From: Tenericutes bacterium ADurb.BinA124
GTDB taxonomy: Bacteria > Bacillota_I > Bacilli_A > ML615J-28 > CAG-698
NCBI GenBank assembly: GCA_002068415.1
Contig: MVZM01000002.1
Location: 107,292-171,291 of the forward strand
Direction: 5' to 3'
DNA: 64,000 nt
Shown here in pieces: positions 45,701 through 53,369 of this stretch; the first letter of the stretch is position 1, and each line of letters opens with the position of its first letter. A model generated the notes under the pieces. The model did not search any database. It had not been told where the DNA came from and saw only the letters and a program-made list of their open reading frames with translations. A program made the position numbers and the translations under genes.

Positions 45701-47073
45701 GCATGAATGTTCAAAAAGAACAAGAGATTCAAGCGATTGCGGAAAATTACGAAACCCGCTTACAAAGCACGGAACAGGAAAAAGTTGAATTAAAAGAACA
45801 AAATAATCAACGTTTGCAACAAATCAGTGATTTGCAAACGCAAGTTGATGATAAAGAATATACTTTACAAAGATTGAAGACTACCGTTAAACAGTTTACT
45901 GAAGAAGATATCTTTGATCCGGAATTTAAACGTCGCATTCGTTTGATTCGTGATATGCAAAAAGAGATTAAAAATCGTTTGGATGAAGAAGCCATTAATT
46001 ATAATTCAAGCATGGCGTCCTTAGAACTGAAGATTTCCCAACGGCAAGAAGACATTGATAAACTTAATAGCCGCATTAATCAATTAACGGCGACCTTTAA
46101 TGCCAACCGTGATTTTACCGCCTCTACAAAAGAAGCGTTTGAAAAAGCCAAAGCGAAAGCCTTATTGGAACTGCAATTACAAGAAGAACGTTTGGGTGGT
46201 TTGGAGGAAGATCAAGCACATTTAAAAACGAAATATCAAAATTTTGTTAGTGCGAAGGAACAAGAATTGACCAATTTGAAAATCAAAGAAGGACAGATTA
46301 TTGATTATTATCTCCGAAAGATTCGCCAAGATTATGCTTTAACCGATGATTACAAAGAAATCAAACAAGTGGAAAGCGAACGCAATCAGTTATTAACGCA
46401 AATTCAAGAATTAAAGGCCTCCCAAGAACAAACTACGGAAACGATTGTCAAGCAAAGCGAAGAAATTTCCAAAGTGGTGGCTGCTAATCAAAAACTAAGT
46501 GCCCAATTACAAGATGAACGTAAAGTCGCGATTGACAAACAAGCGGGCCTTTTGGAAGCGGAATTACGCGAACAAGGTCGTGAATTAGGCGAAATTACCC
46601 GCAAAATGAGCGATTTAAAAACTGAATTAGACAAGCGTTTAGAATATGAAAAGCATTTGCGTATTAATGAAGAAAAAGTGTCGGATTTCTTTAATAACAA
46701 AATCTTATTAGAGCAGTGTTTGACAGATTTTAATGCTCGGGCCAGCCAAATGACTGAAGTTACAGCCCGGATTGAGAGTTTGGGTACGGAACCGGCCAAC
46801 CGCACGGAGCTTTTAAAAGCGAAAGCGGAATTAACGGATTTAGAAGTCCATCGTGATGATTTGCGTTCGAAAATTGATTTCTGTCGCAAAAACTTAAAAG
46901 ATTTAGAAACTAATGCGACCGTTGCCACTTATATGAAACTGATTAATCAAATTGACCAAATTCGTAATGCGCAAAAAGAATTACGGGAAAAGGCCGAATT
47001 ACTCAAAGACAGTATTCAAGTTAAGAATAAAGAACTCGATGCTTTAATGAAGGAAAAGGCCGAAATCGTATGA
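42784..47073 (+). CDS. giant coiled-coil protein (1429 residues)
   Basis: RBS AGGAGG then ATG. The first 120 residues are low-complexity and Lys/Pro/Ala-rich (KKPASAKKKSEAKKRPT), resembling DNA- or acid-binding tails. Nearly all the rest is predicted coiled coil, with heptads rich in Glu, Lys, Leu and Gln from about 130 to 880 and 930 to 1429. A Tyr/Pro-rich break (YPFYNYDHQRYQQ) lies near residue 895. There are no Walker motifs, hinge or zinc hook, so it is not an SMC or Rad50 protein; no membrane segment or signal. A filament, scaffold or cytoskeletal role fits its shape and its membrane-protein neighbours. The stop overlaps the next start by 4 bp (ATGA). Confidence 0.85.
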   Translation: METNPKKTPVSSPKKRSVKSGETKKTVVPVEEKPVDVVERLKNVLAEVQENKEKPVPKKAAPVKKKEPAKKKTTKASSKTTAKKPASAKKKSEAKKRPTASLEELNVKSKKPLPISKKSEQTPSVTSDVERLKGVISAGKRLQQLMEIKELKTESKERVLKEKISLAQGLEEDLDEVTFDELEQEQSKVQELNEKIALLQAEKEKLDAAISKVMAAKVSGIPIIDEESLDLSPSFPSGVPANQQEETSPTSKKISEIEEVLISLEKQHAENQIKLMAAEQANKGLMDQYGEQAVVVNDLEKEVVALRGEVLNEQATNQQIKDQLEIELQAKEQYQKEAEELKKQLDLSKAKFPTLKAALIEEMDDKIAIVEQRFLNVKKEGTRLKRELQSLTKSVEKAQAKEELAKNKMLEEKKEKQTLAKEVASLKSNIAKMEASAETQMQKQQAVLQEAKETKQAQTALKREITRLEKAVETQKTKEQQTRALLQDEKKANRRLQKDLDNLQIAFEKEKEKAIPTEKIVAIDQAFQDEKKENARLQKSLNSLTDSFEKLKAQKGTKKAELDAVKKEAARLNKDNEALKATFDDLKNKSLENKKLYDAEKKLTAKLEKRLENLTKSKKELQTTIRYFKKQEQAQLEKDAQKDQLIEAKKAEKEQVEKQLEQLRQEVDGMMANLQTLHQTNETLKSRDYEENSLFEEENQQLRSDKQKIAEENNRLYDVIEDLRKTNDQLKNHNLELTKRLETELGSLNQSLNSQAQENTALLAQLNTLENEKAQLEAELKEQMLRISETDEQDLPETKQLKDANQQLIAANNDLNLALELLKTKYADLEKVLEKERLEKSQMLPSKDDSSKVAGLINELNRTQDLVKAKDLEVEILKSALFREQNRVVSPEPYPFYNYDHQRYQQNILYQQPVEPKIAPGLVEQQEKQSLVEEIKALKAEIDKLKQTPSVDSQALLNEFREELLRNREELSRMNVQKEQEIQAIAENYETRLQSTEQEKVELKEQNNQRLQQISDLQTQVDDKEYTLQRLKTTVKQFTEEDIFDPEFKRRIRLIRDMQKEIKNRLDEEAINYNSSMASLELKISQRQEDIDKLNSRINQLTATFNANRDFTASTKEAFEKAKAKALLELQLQEERLGGLEEDQAHLKTKYQNFVSAKEQELTNLKIKEGQIIDYYLRKIRQDYALTDDYKEIKQVESERNQLLTQIQELKASQEQTTETIVKQSEEISKVVAANQKLSAQLQDERKVAIDKQAGLLEAELREQGRELGEITRKMSDLKTELDKRLEYEKHLRINEEKVSDFFNNKILLEQCLTDFNARASQMTEVTARIESLGTEPANRTELLKAKAELTDLEVHRDDLRSKIDFCRKNLKDLETNATVATYMKLINQIDQIRNAQKELREKAELLKDSIQVKNKELDALMKEKAEIV

Positions 47074-47741
47074 TTATTACGGTCGACAAATCAATTTTGC
47101 GAATTATTCCTTGTTTTTATGTCATCGCTCTAACAATGGATGTTACTGTTCGTGATAGCGAAGGCATGCAAGATATCATTTCGCAATATGAACAAAAAAT
47201 AGCTGAGGAATATTCATTAGAGGAAGTCTTGAATATTCCTCTTATTAAAGAAGCCAGAGATGGCTATAAAAAATTTGGCAAAGACCCGAGTCGATATCGT
47301 TTGGCGGTCGAATCTTTGTATCGCCGGATTGTTAAGAACAACCCCCTTTATCGTATCAATAATGTGGTTGATGCCGGTAATCTGCTTTCTTTAGATACAC
47401 AAAGGTCGGTGGCTGTTCTTGATTATGAGAAGATTCAAGGTGATATTACCATCCGTTTAGGAAGGTCCACGGATGAATACTATGGCATCGGTCGTGGCTT
47501 GCTTAATGTTTCCCATATTCCGGTTTATGAAGATGAAGTGGGACCATTTGGTTCCACCACTTCCGATACCTTAAGAACAAGCATTACGGATTCGACTTCC
47601 AAAATTTTACTATTTATTATTTGTTTTTCCGAGACCTTTTTGGATGAGCACAAGCAGCTAGCGATTGACTTGTTTACGAAATATGCCCAGGGCAAAAACA
47701 TAAAAGAATTAGATGTTAAGCGAACATCAATTGAGGGATGA
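47070..47741 (+). CDS. free-standing B3/B4 (PheRS-beta editing-type) domain protein
   Basis: 223 residues. DVTVRDSEGMQD, ARDGYKKFGKDPSRYRLAVESLYRRI and NPLYRINNVVDAGNLLSLDTQRSVAVLDYEKI are characteristic of the B3/B4 domain that hydrolyses misacylated Tyr-tRNA-Phe when part of PheRS; stand-alone members are common in Firmicutes and mostly uncharacterised. It overlaps the coiled-coil gene by 4 bp and is followed at once by glnS, which fits a role with tRNA or amino acids. Trans-editing is a possible but unproven function. Confidence 0.87.
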   Translation: MIITVDKSILRIIPCFYVIALTMDVTVRDSEGMQDIISQYEQKIAEEYSLEEVLNIPLIKEARDGYKKFGKDPSRYRLAVESLYRRIVKNNPLYRINNVVDAGNLLSLDTQRSVAVLDYEKIQGDITIRLGRSTDEYYGIGRGLLNVSHIPVYEDEVGPFGSTTSDTLRTSITDSTSKILLFIICFSETFLDEHKQLAIDLFTKYAQGKNIKELDVKRTSIEG

Positions 47742-47743
47742 TT

Positions 47744-49378
47744 ATGGAAGAAATATCAAATTTTATTAAAACGATTATGAAGAATGATTTGGAATCGGGC
47801 AAGGCGAAGAAAATCATTACTAGGTTCCCACCGGAACCGAATGCTTATTTGCATATTGGTCATGCTCGGGCCCTTGTTACCAATTTTGAACTAGCGAAAG
47901 AGTTTGGTGGTTATACCAACCTCCGTTTTGATGATACCAATCCTGCCAAAGAAGATGCGGAGTTTGTGGACGCCATCATTAAAGATATCGAGTGGCTTGG
48001 TTATGAACCGGCCGATGTTTTCTTCGGCTCCGATTATTTTGAAAAAACTTATCAATTGGCCCTTGGTTTAATTGAGCGGGGCTTAGCCTATGTTGATGAT
48101 TTGTCGCAAGAGGAGATTCGTGAATACCGTGGCACTTTAAACGAACCCGGGAAGGAATCACCTTATCGAAACCGCAGTGTTGCGGAGAACTTGCAATTGT
48201 TTACGGAAATGAAAGATGGCAAGTACGAAGAAGGTTCAAGAGTATTGCGTGCTAAAATCGATATGGCGCACCCGAACATCAATATGCGCGATCCTGTTTT
48301 ATATCGCATTCTATACATCCACCATCATCGCCAAGGTGATAAATGGTGTATTTTCCCGATGTATGATTTTGCCCATCCGATTCAAGATGCCATTGAAGGA
48401 ATTACTCATTCTTTGTGTAGCCTCGAATACGACAATCACCGTATTTTGTATGATTGGGTCGTCGATAATTGTTTCGGGCCTCATGACTATCCGCAACAAA
48501 TTGAATTCGGGCGTTTAAATATTACCAACACGATTATGAGTAAACGCTATTTAAAAGAGCTTGTTCAAAAAGGTAAAGTTGAAGATTTCGATGATCCGCG
48601 GATGCCGACTTTAGTTGGTTTGCGCCGCCGTGGTTATACGCCGGAAGCCATTAAAAAGTTTATTTTGGCTTCGGGTCTTTCCCGCATTAATTCGACTGTT
48701 GAAGGTTCAATGCTCGAACACTTTTTGCGTGAAGATTTGAAACTGAAGACGAAACGCTTAATGGCGGTGGTTAATCCTTTGAAAGTTGTTATTGATAATT
48801 ATGAAGAGGGCCAAGTGGAATTTTTGGAAGCGGCTAATAATGTCGAGAATGCCGATTTGGGGACAAGAAAAATGGCTTTTTCGAAATATTTATATATTGA
48901 TAAAGATGATTTTGTCTTAACCAAACCGGATAAACATTATAAGCGCTTAGCTCTTGGTTTAGAGGTTCGACTGTACCATGCTTACTTTATTAAAGCCAAC
49001 TCCGTGGAATACAATGCCCATGGGGAAGTCAGTGTTGTTCATTGCACTTATGATCCCTTGACTAAAAGCAACACGGGCTTTAACGCTCGTAAGCCTAACG
49101 GCACCATTCATTTTGTAGAGGCCACAACGGCCAAAAAAGCGCTCTTTAACTTGTTTGAACCGCTGATTTTAGATGATGATGAAACCAAGAACTTCTTGGA
49201 CCGCATTAATCCTAAGTCTTGGATTCAAGTAGAAGGTGTGATTGAAAATGCCGATGAACCGTTTAACGAAGGCGATAAATTCCAATTCATCCGTGATGGT
49301 TACTATGCTGTTGATAAAGTATCAAGGCCTGAGCAATTAGTTTTTAACCGCATTACTTCGCTTAAATCCGGTAAATAG
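47744..49378 (+). CDS. glnS: glutaminyl-tRNA synthetase
   Basis: Class I synthetase that charges tRNA-Gln directly. 544 residues from ATG 47744, favoured by GAGGGA 5-10 bp upstream; ATG 47738 is an alternative. RFPPEPNAYLHIGHA (HIGH motif), LRFDDTNPAKE, DFAHPIQDAIEGITHSLCSLEYDNHR, NTIMSKRYL (KMSKS-type) and the C-terminal beta-barrel domain identify GlnRS rather than GluRS. Many Bacillota lack glnS and use GatCAB, so this gene probably reflects an old acquisition. Confidence 0.96.
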   Translation: MEEISNFIKTIMKNDLESGKAKKIITRFPPEPNAYLHIGHARALVTNFELAKEFGGYTNLRFDDTNPAKEDAEFVDAIIKDIEWLGYEPADVFFGSDYFEKTYQLALGLIERGLAYVDDLSQEEIREYRGTLNEPGKESPYRNRSVAENLQLFTEMKDGKYEEGSRVLRAKIDMAHPNINMRDPVLYRILYIHHHRQGDKWCIFPMYDFAHPIQDAIEGITHSLCSLEYDNHRILYDWVVDNCFGPHDYPQQIEFGRLNITNTIMSKRYLKELVQKGKVEDFDDPRMPTLVGLRRRGYTPEAIKKFILASGLSRINSTVEGSMLEHFLREDLKLKTKRLMAVVNPLKVVIDNYEEGQVEFLEAANNVENADLGTRKMAFSKYLYIDKDDFVLTKPDKHYKRLALGLEVRLYHAYFIKANSVEYNAHGEVSVVHCTYDPLTKSNTGFNARKPNGTIHFVEATTAKKALFNLFEPLILDDDETKNFLDRINPKSWIQVEGVIENADEPFNEGDKFQFIRDGYYAVDKVSRPEQLVFNRITSLKSGK

Positions 49379-49385
49379 GTGATTT

Positions 49386-51518
49386 ATGCTGAGGAGTTTA
49401 AACGAGCAACAAAAAGCCGCCGTTTTAGCAACCGAAGGTCCGGTAATGGTCTTTGCCGGGGCGGGTAGCGGAAAGACGAGAACCCTAACATACCGGATTG
49501 CTTACATGATTAAGGAAAAACAGATTGCGCCCTCGCGCATTCTGGCGATTACTTTCACCAACAAAGCGACGAATGAAATGCGCGAACGACTTTATAACTT
49601 AATTGGTATCCCCGCCCATGATTTAACTATCAGTACCTTTCATGCTTTTTGTGCTCGCATCTTAAGGCGGGAAATTCCTGCCCTTGGTTATAACCGCGAC
49701 TTTTCCATCTTGGATGAAGAAGAACAGTTAAAGATTATTGCTGATGTGCTAAAGGAAAACAATGTTGACCGAAAGCAATATACTCCTAAAAGCGTGCAAA
49801 AAAAGATTAACTTTTTAAAATGTTTTATGCAAAAAGCGGAGTTTTCCTTTGAACAGCAAATGATGAATTGGTATGAAACCAAAATGAAATCCTTAAATCT
49901 TTTAGATTTTGAGGACTTACTGCTAAAAACTTACCAGCTGTTTAGGGATTTTCCCGAAGTCAGAAAAAAATACGAAGATTATTATCAATATGTCTTGGTT
50001 GATGAATTTCAAGACACCAACCTTGTGCAATACGAACTGATGAAAATGTTAAGTCATGAAAGCCGTAATCTCTTTGTGGTTGGCGATGACGACCAGAGTA
50101 TTTACAGTTTTCGGGGCACAAACTACGAAAACATGAATTTGTATAAACGGGATTTTCCGGAATATCAATTGTTTCACCTCACACAAAATTATCGTTCCAC
50201 CCAACATATTTTAGATGGCTGTAATTTGTTAATCAGTAACAATTACAATCGTGAACCGAAGAAACTGTTTTCTACTGATCCGGGTTCACCGGATGATGTC
50301 CATATTTATCAAGCCTTTACCGAAAAAGAAGAAGTCAATTATATATTGGATCGCATTTTTTCGTTGAAACTAAAAGGTGTTGATTACCAAAAGATGGCCA
50401 TTTTATATCGCAACAGCAGTTTACTACGCAATTTGGAACTGGGCATTATTCAAATGGGACTACCCTACCAAGTGTATGGCGGTGTTTCCTATTTACGCCG
50501 TCGGGAAGTCAAAGATATAATTGCTTATTTTAAACTATTGCTTAATCCCGATGATGTTTATAGTTTTCAAAGAGTGATTAATGTACCGTCTCGTTTGCTT
50601 GGTGAAGTGACGGTTGCGAAAGTTTTGGAGATTAAAAAGAAATATCACTTATCTTTATGGCAAGCGATTGACGCTTGTCAGGCCTTAATCTCCGATAAAC
50701 GATTTACGGCTCTATTGGAATTTAAGAACCTCATTACGGCTTTTTCCTTGCGCCTGGAAGAAGAACATTTATGGACGGTTTTTGATGAATTGTTAGCCTT
50801 TATTAAATATGAAGACTATTTAAAAGAAGATGAGGATTTTGAGGAGCGCTGGGAAAATGTGCAGGAGTTTAAGAGCATTCTCTTACAAATTGAAGAATCA
50901 CAAGGAGAATTGACAAGAAAGGAACGTTTACAAGCGGCTTTCGATGAGGCCATTTTATCCGATGATAAACTCCAAAACCAACGCCAAAACCCCCAAGGCC
51001 TAATTTTATCCACCATCCACTCCGTCAAGGGTTTGGAGTTTGACTATGTCTTTGTTATTGGCTTGGAAGAAAACATCTTCCCGAATGTCTTTCGTTTTGA
51101 AAGCGAAGCGGAATTGGAAGAAGAACGCCGCATTGCTTATGTCGCTTTCACAAGAGCCAAAAAACGATTATATCTTTTAAGTGCGAAAACCAGATTATTA
51201 TATGGTAAGCATTTTACCAATAAAACTTCGCGTTTTGTTTTGGAGTTTGCCGGCATGAACCGGCTTAATGTTGATATTCAAGCAGAAGTTGTTGCGGATT
51301 ATGCGCAAGAAGAAGCGCGCGGGATTGTTTCTGTTCGCCCGCAGGATGAAGTGAAAACCACGGATGGTGATTACCGAGTTGGGGATAAAGTTATTCATGA
51401 ACAGTTTGGTGAGGGCATCATCATTGCTATTAATCGCAACATTGGTCAAATCTTTTTTGATAAGACAAAAAAACTGTCTAAAATTTTATTAACGCACTCG
51501 GGTTTAAAGAAAAAATAA
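49386..51518 (+). CDS. pcrA: ATP-dependent DNA helicase PcrA/UvrD family
   Basis: 710 residues; SF1A 3'-5' DNA helicase for repair and replication. All motifs are present: Q-motif LNEQQKAAV, Walker A GAGSGKTRTL, Ia FTNKATNEMRERL, II VDEFQDTN, III VGDDDQSIYSFRG, IV LTQNYRST, V TIHSVKGLEFDYVFVIGLEE and VI RRIAYVAFTRAKKRLYL. The C-terminal short PcrA-type tail (GDKVIHEQFGEGIIIAI) binds RNA polymerase in relatives. RBS GGTGA. Confidence 0.97.
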   Translation: MLRSLNEQQKAAVLATEGPVMVFAGAGSGKTRTLTYRIAYMIKEKQIAPSRILAITFTNKATNEMRERLYNLIGIPAHDLTISTFHAFCARILRREIPALGYNRDFSILDEEEQLKIIADVLKENNVDRKQYTPKSVQKKINFLKCFMQKAEFSFEQQMMNWYETKMKSLNLLDFEDLLLKTYQLFRDFPEVRKKYEDYYQYVLVDEFQDTNLVQYELMKMLSHESRNLFVVGDDDQSIYSFRGTNYENMNLYKRDFPEYQLFHLTQNYRSTQHILDGCNLLISNNYNREPKKLFSTDPGSPDDVHIYQAFTEKEEVNYILDRIFSLKLKGVDYQKMAILYRNSSLLRNLELGIIQMGLPYQVYGGVSYLRRREVKDIIAYFKLLLNPDDVYSFQRVINVPSRLLGEVTVAKVLEIKKKYHLSLWQAIDACQALISDKRFTALLEFKNLITAFSLRLEEEHLWTVFDELLAFIKYEDYLKEDEDFEERWENVQEFKSILLQIEESQGELTRKERLQAAFDEAILSDDKLQNQRQNPQGLILSTIHSVKGLEFDYVFVIGLEENIFPNVFRFESEAELEEERRIAYVAFTRAKKRLYLLSAKTRLLYGKHFTNKTSRFVLEFAGMNRLNVDIQAEVVADYAQEEARGIVSVRPQDEVKTTDGDYRVGDKVIHEQFGEGIIIAINRNIGQIFFDKTKKLSKILLTHSGLKKK

Positions 51519-51525
51519 AAAGGTC

Positions 51526-51554
51526 TTGCTTTTTTTGTGAAATAGGTTTACAAT
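51526..51554 (+). promoter_or_regulatory. candidate T-box leader promoter
   Basis: TTGCTT, 17-bp spacer, TACAAT, ending 16 bp before the start of the T-box stem I. Confidence 0.6.
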
Positions 51555-51570
51555 GGGTCATATATAAAAA

Positions 51571-51812
51571 AGCGAAGAAAAAGAGAAAAAATATTGACCT
51601 TGCTTTTAGAGATCTCATGGTTGGTGAAAATGAGGACAAGCCAATATAGAATGTACACTTTGGAGCTGTTTAGGCGAATTTTTAGTAGTTTAAACCGGGA
51701 AATCCCGTTAACGATGAATTGATTGATTGATCAAGAGTGATGGTTTTTTAACCATAAGCAGGGTGGTACCGCGGAATTTTCGTCCCTTAACATAATTGTT
51801 AAGGGACTTTTT
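51571..51812 (+). promoter_or_regulatory. T-box riboswitch, specifier probably UAC (Tyr)
   Basis: The T-box sequence AGGGTGGTACCGCGG is at 51760-51774. Stem I can be drawn: ATATTG/CAATAT, CTTG/CAAG and CTCAT/ATGAG with an AGAGA bulge (51608-51612) and GGTG in the terminal loop. On its 3' side the specifier-loop sequence AGAATG-TAC-A (51654-51656 = UAC) lies between the CAATAT helix and a CTTT/AAAG helix. UAC reads tyrosine. Binding of uncharged tRNA-Tyr should stabilise the antiterminator and switch on the downstream tyrosine phenol-lyase gene. TGG at 51661 was considered as a Trp specifier, but it falls in the lower helix. Confidence 0.9.
51782..51812 (+). terminator. T-box attenuator terminator
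   Basis: Perfect 10-bp stem GTCCCTTAAC/GTTAAGGGAC with an ATAATT loop and five T. Its 5' arm is shared with the antiterminator. Confidence 0.93.
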
Positions 51813-51837
51813 GCTTTTTTATAGCAAGGAGGAAAAG

Positions 51838-53280
51838 ATGATTAAATTTTATCAGGAAACTAATTTGCCGTTGGAGATGCACAAGGTGCGGATTGTACAG
51901 AAACTAAACTTAATTCCACTTGAAGAACGAAAGAAGGCTTTAGAACAAGCCGGATTCAACACCTTTTTGCTTAAAAACCGTGATGTCTTTTTAGATATGT
52001 TGACGGACAGTGGCACTAATGCGATGAGCGACAAACAACTAGCAGCGATGATGGAAGCTGATGACAGCTATGCCGGCAGTGAAACTTTCTTTAAATTGAC
52101 AGCTAAACTGCAGGAAGTGTTTGGAACGAAGTATTTCTTACCCGCTCACCAAGGTCGGGCTTGTGAACACATTCTGGCCAAGGTTTTTGTGAAGCCGGGC
52201 AGCTTTGTGCCGATGAATTACCATTTTACCACCACCAAATCGCATATCATGCTTTGTGGAGGGGAAGTCTTGGAATTGTTCATCGATGAAGCTTTAGCGG
52301 TAACAAGCACATGTTTGTTTAAGGGTAATTTGGATGTTAAGAAGTTAGAGCAAGTTATTAAGGATAAAAAGGCGGAAAACATCGCTTTTGTGCGCATGGA
52401 AGCCGGAACTAATTTAATCGGCGGTCAACCGTTTTCCTTAGCAAATGCGAAGGAAGTTTTTGCTTTGTGTAAAAAACATGGCATCTTAACTGTGCTTGAT
52501 GCTAGTTTGTTAGCTGATAACCTCTACTTTATTAAGATGCGTGAACAAGCTTGTTTTGATATGTCAATTTTAGAAATTACTAAAGCGTTAATTTCCCAAT
52601 TCGACATCGTTTATTTTTCCGGTCGCAAACTAGGCTGTGCTAAAGGTGGCGGGATTTGTGTGAATGACGACAATTTATACTTGAAGATGCGGGAACTGAT
52701 TCCCCTTTATGAAGGGTTCTTAACTTATGGAGGCATGTCAACCAGAGAAATGGAAGCCATGACGGTTGGTTTAACAGAAACGATGGATTTGGATATGATT
52801 TCACAAGGCCCGAAGATGATTGAATTTATGGTTAATGAATTACAAAGCCGCGGGATTCCGGTTGTTACGCCGGCTGGGGGCTTGGGTTGTCATCTTGATG
52901 CCTCGACCTTTATGGCGCACCTTCCTAAAAAAGAGTATCAATCAGCATCCTTGGTGGCGGCTTTGTTTTTGGTAAGTGGCTGTCGTGGGATGGAACGCGG
53001 GACTTTATCGGAGATAAGAGATGCGAACGGAAATGATGTGTTTGCCAATATGGAATTGGTGCGTTTAGCTTTGCCAAGGCGGGTTTTTACTTTATCACAA
53101 GTTAAATTTGTGATTGACCGTCTTTGTTGGTTATATGACCATCGCCAATTAATTGGCGGCTTAAGGTTTGTGGACGAACCAAAGATTTTAAGATTCTTTT
53201 TTGGGACCTTGGAACCGACATCGGATTGGGTCAATCAATTAGTTTCCCAGTTTAAAATTGATTTTCAAGACAGTTTATAA
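51838..53280 (+). CDS. tpl: tyrosine phenol-lyase (beta-eliminating lyase)
   Basis: PLP enzyme that splits tyrosine into phenol, pyruvate and ammonia; the reaction is reversible. 480 residues from ATG 51838 (RBS AAGGAGG; the frame upstream lies in the T-box). LTDSGTNAMSDKQ, DSYAGSETFFKL, PAHQGRACEHIL, YHFTTTKSH, GGQPFSLAN, FSGRKLGCAKGGG with the PLP lysine at 264, YGGMSTREMEAM and VRLALPRRV match the tryptophanase/TPL family. The tyrosine-binding segment reads GCRGMERG (Met385, Arg387), the pattern of TPL rather than the VRAVEIG-type of tryptophanase. The Tyr T-box upstream agrees. Some divergence from characterised TPLs (for example the residue before HQGR) leaves substrate identity slightly open. 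Confidence 0.85.
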   Translation: MIKFYQETNLPLEMHKVRIVQKLNLIPLEERKKALEQAGFNTFLLKNRDVFLDMLTDSGTNAMSDKQLAAMMEADDSYAGSETFFKLTAKLQEVFGTKYFLPAHQGRACEHILAKVFVKPGSFVPMNYHFTTTKSHIMLCGGEVLELFIDEALAVTSTCLFKGNLDVKKLEQVIKDKKAENIAFVRMEAGTNLIGGQPFSLANAKEVFALCKKHGILTVLDASLLADNLYFIKMREQACFDMSILEITKALISQFDIVYFSGRKLGCAKGGGICVNDDNLYLKMRELIPLYEGFLTYGGMSTREMEAMTVGLTETMDLDMISQGPKMIEFMVNELQSRGIPVVTPAGGLGCHLDASTFMAHLPKKEYQSASLVAALFLVSGCRGMERGTLSEIRDANGNDVFANMELVRLALPRRVFTLSQVKFVIDRLCWLYDHRQLIGGLRFVDEPKILRFFFGTLEPTSDWVNQLVSQFKIDFQDSL

Positions 53281-53319
53281 GAATATACAAATTTATTGAA
53301 TATGTTCACTATTATCTGT

Positions 53320-53348
53320 TTGACATTTAGTCAAAAAAGCCCTATAAT
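53320..53348 (+). promoter_or_regulatory. promoter of the acyltransferase-gltS pair
   Basis: TTGACA, 17-bp spacer, TATAAT: a perfect consensus promoter; ATG 22 bp downstream. Confidence 0.9.
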
Positions 53349-53369
53349 GAGAATTATTAGAGGGTAATT

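Noticed and set aside
51661..51663. TGG as the T-box specifier (Trp)
   Set aside because: It falls in the lower helix of stem I; the loop position is occupied by TAC, and the downstream enzyme has the TPL-type MERG segment.
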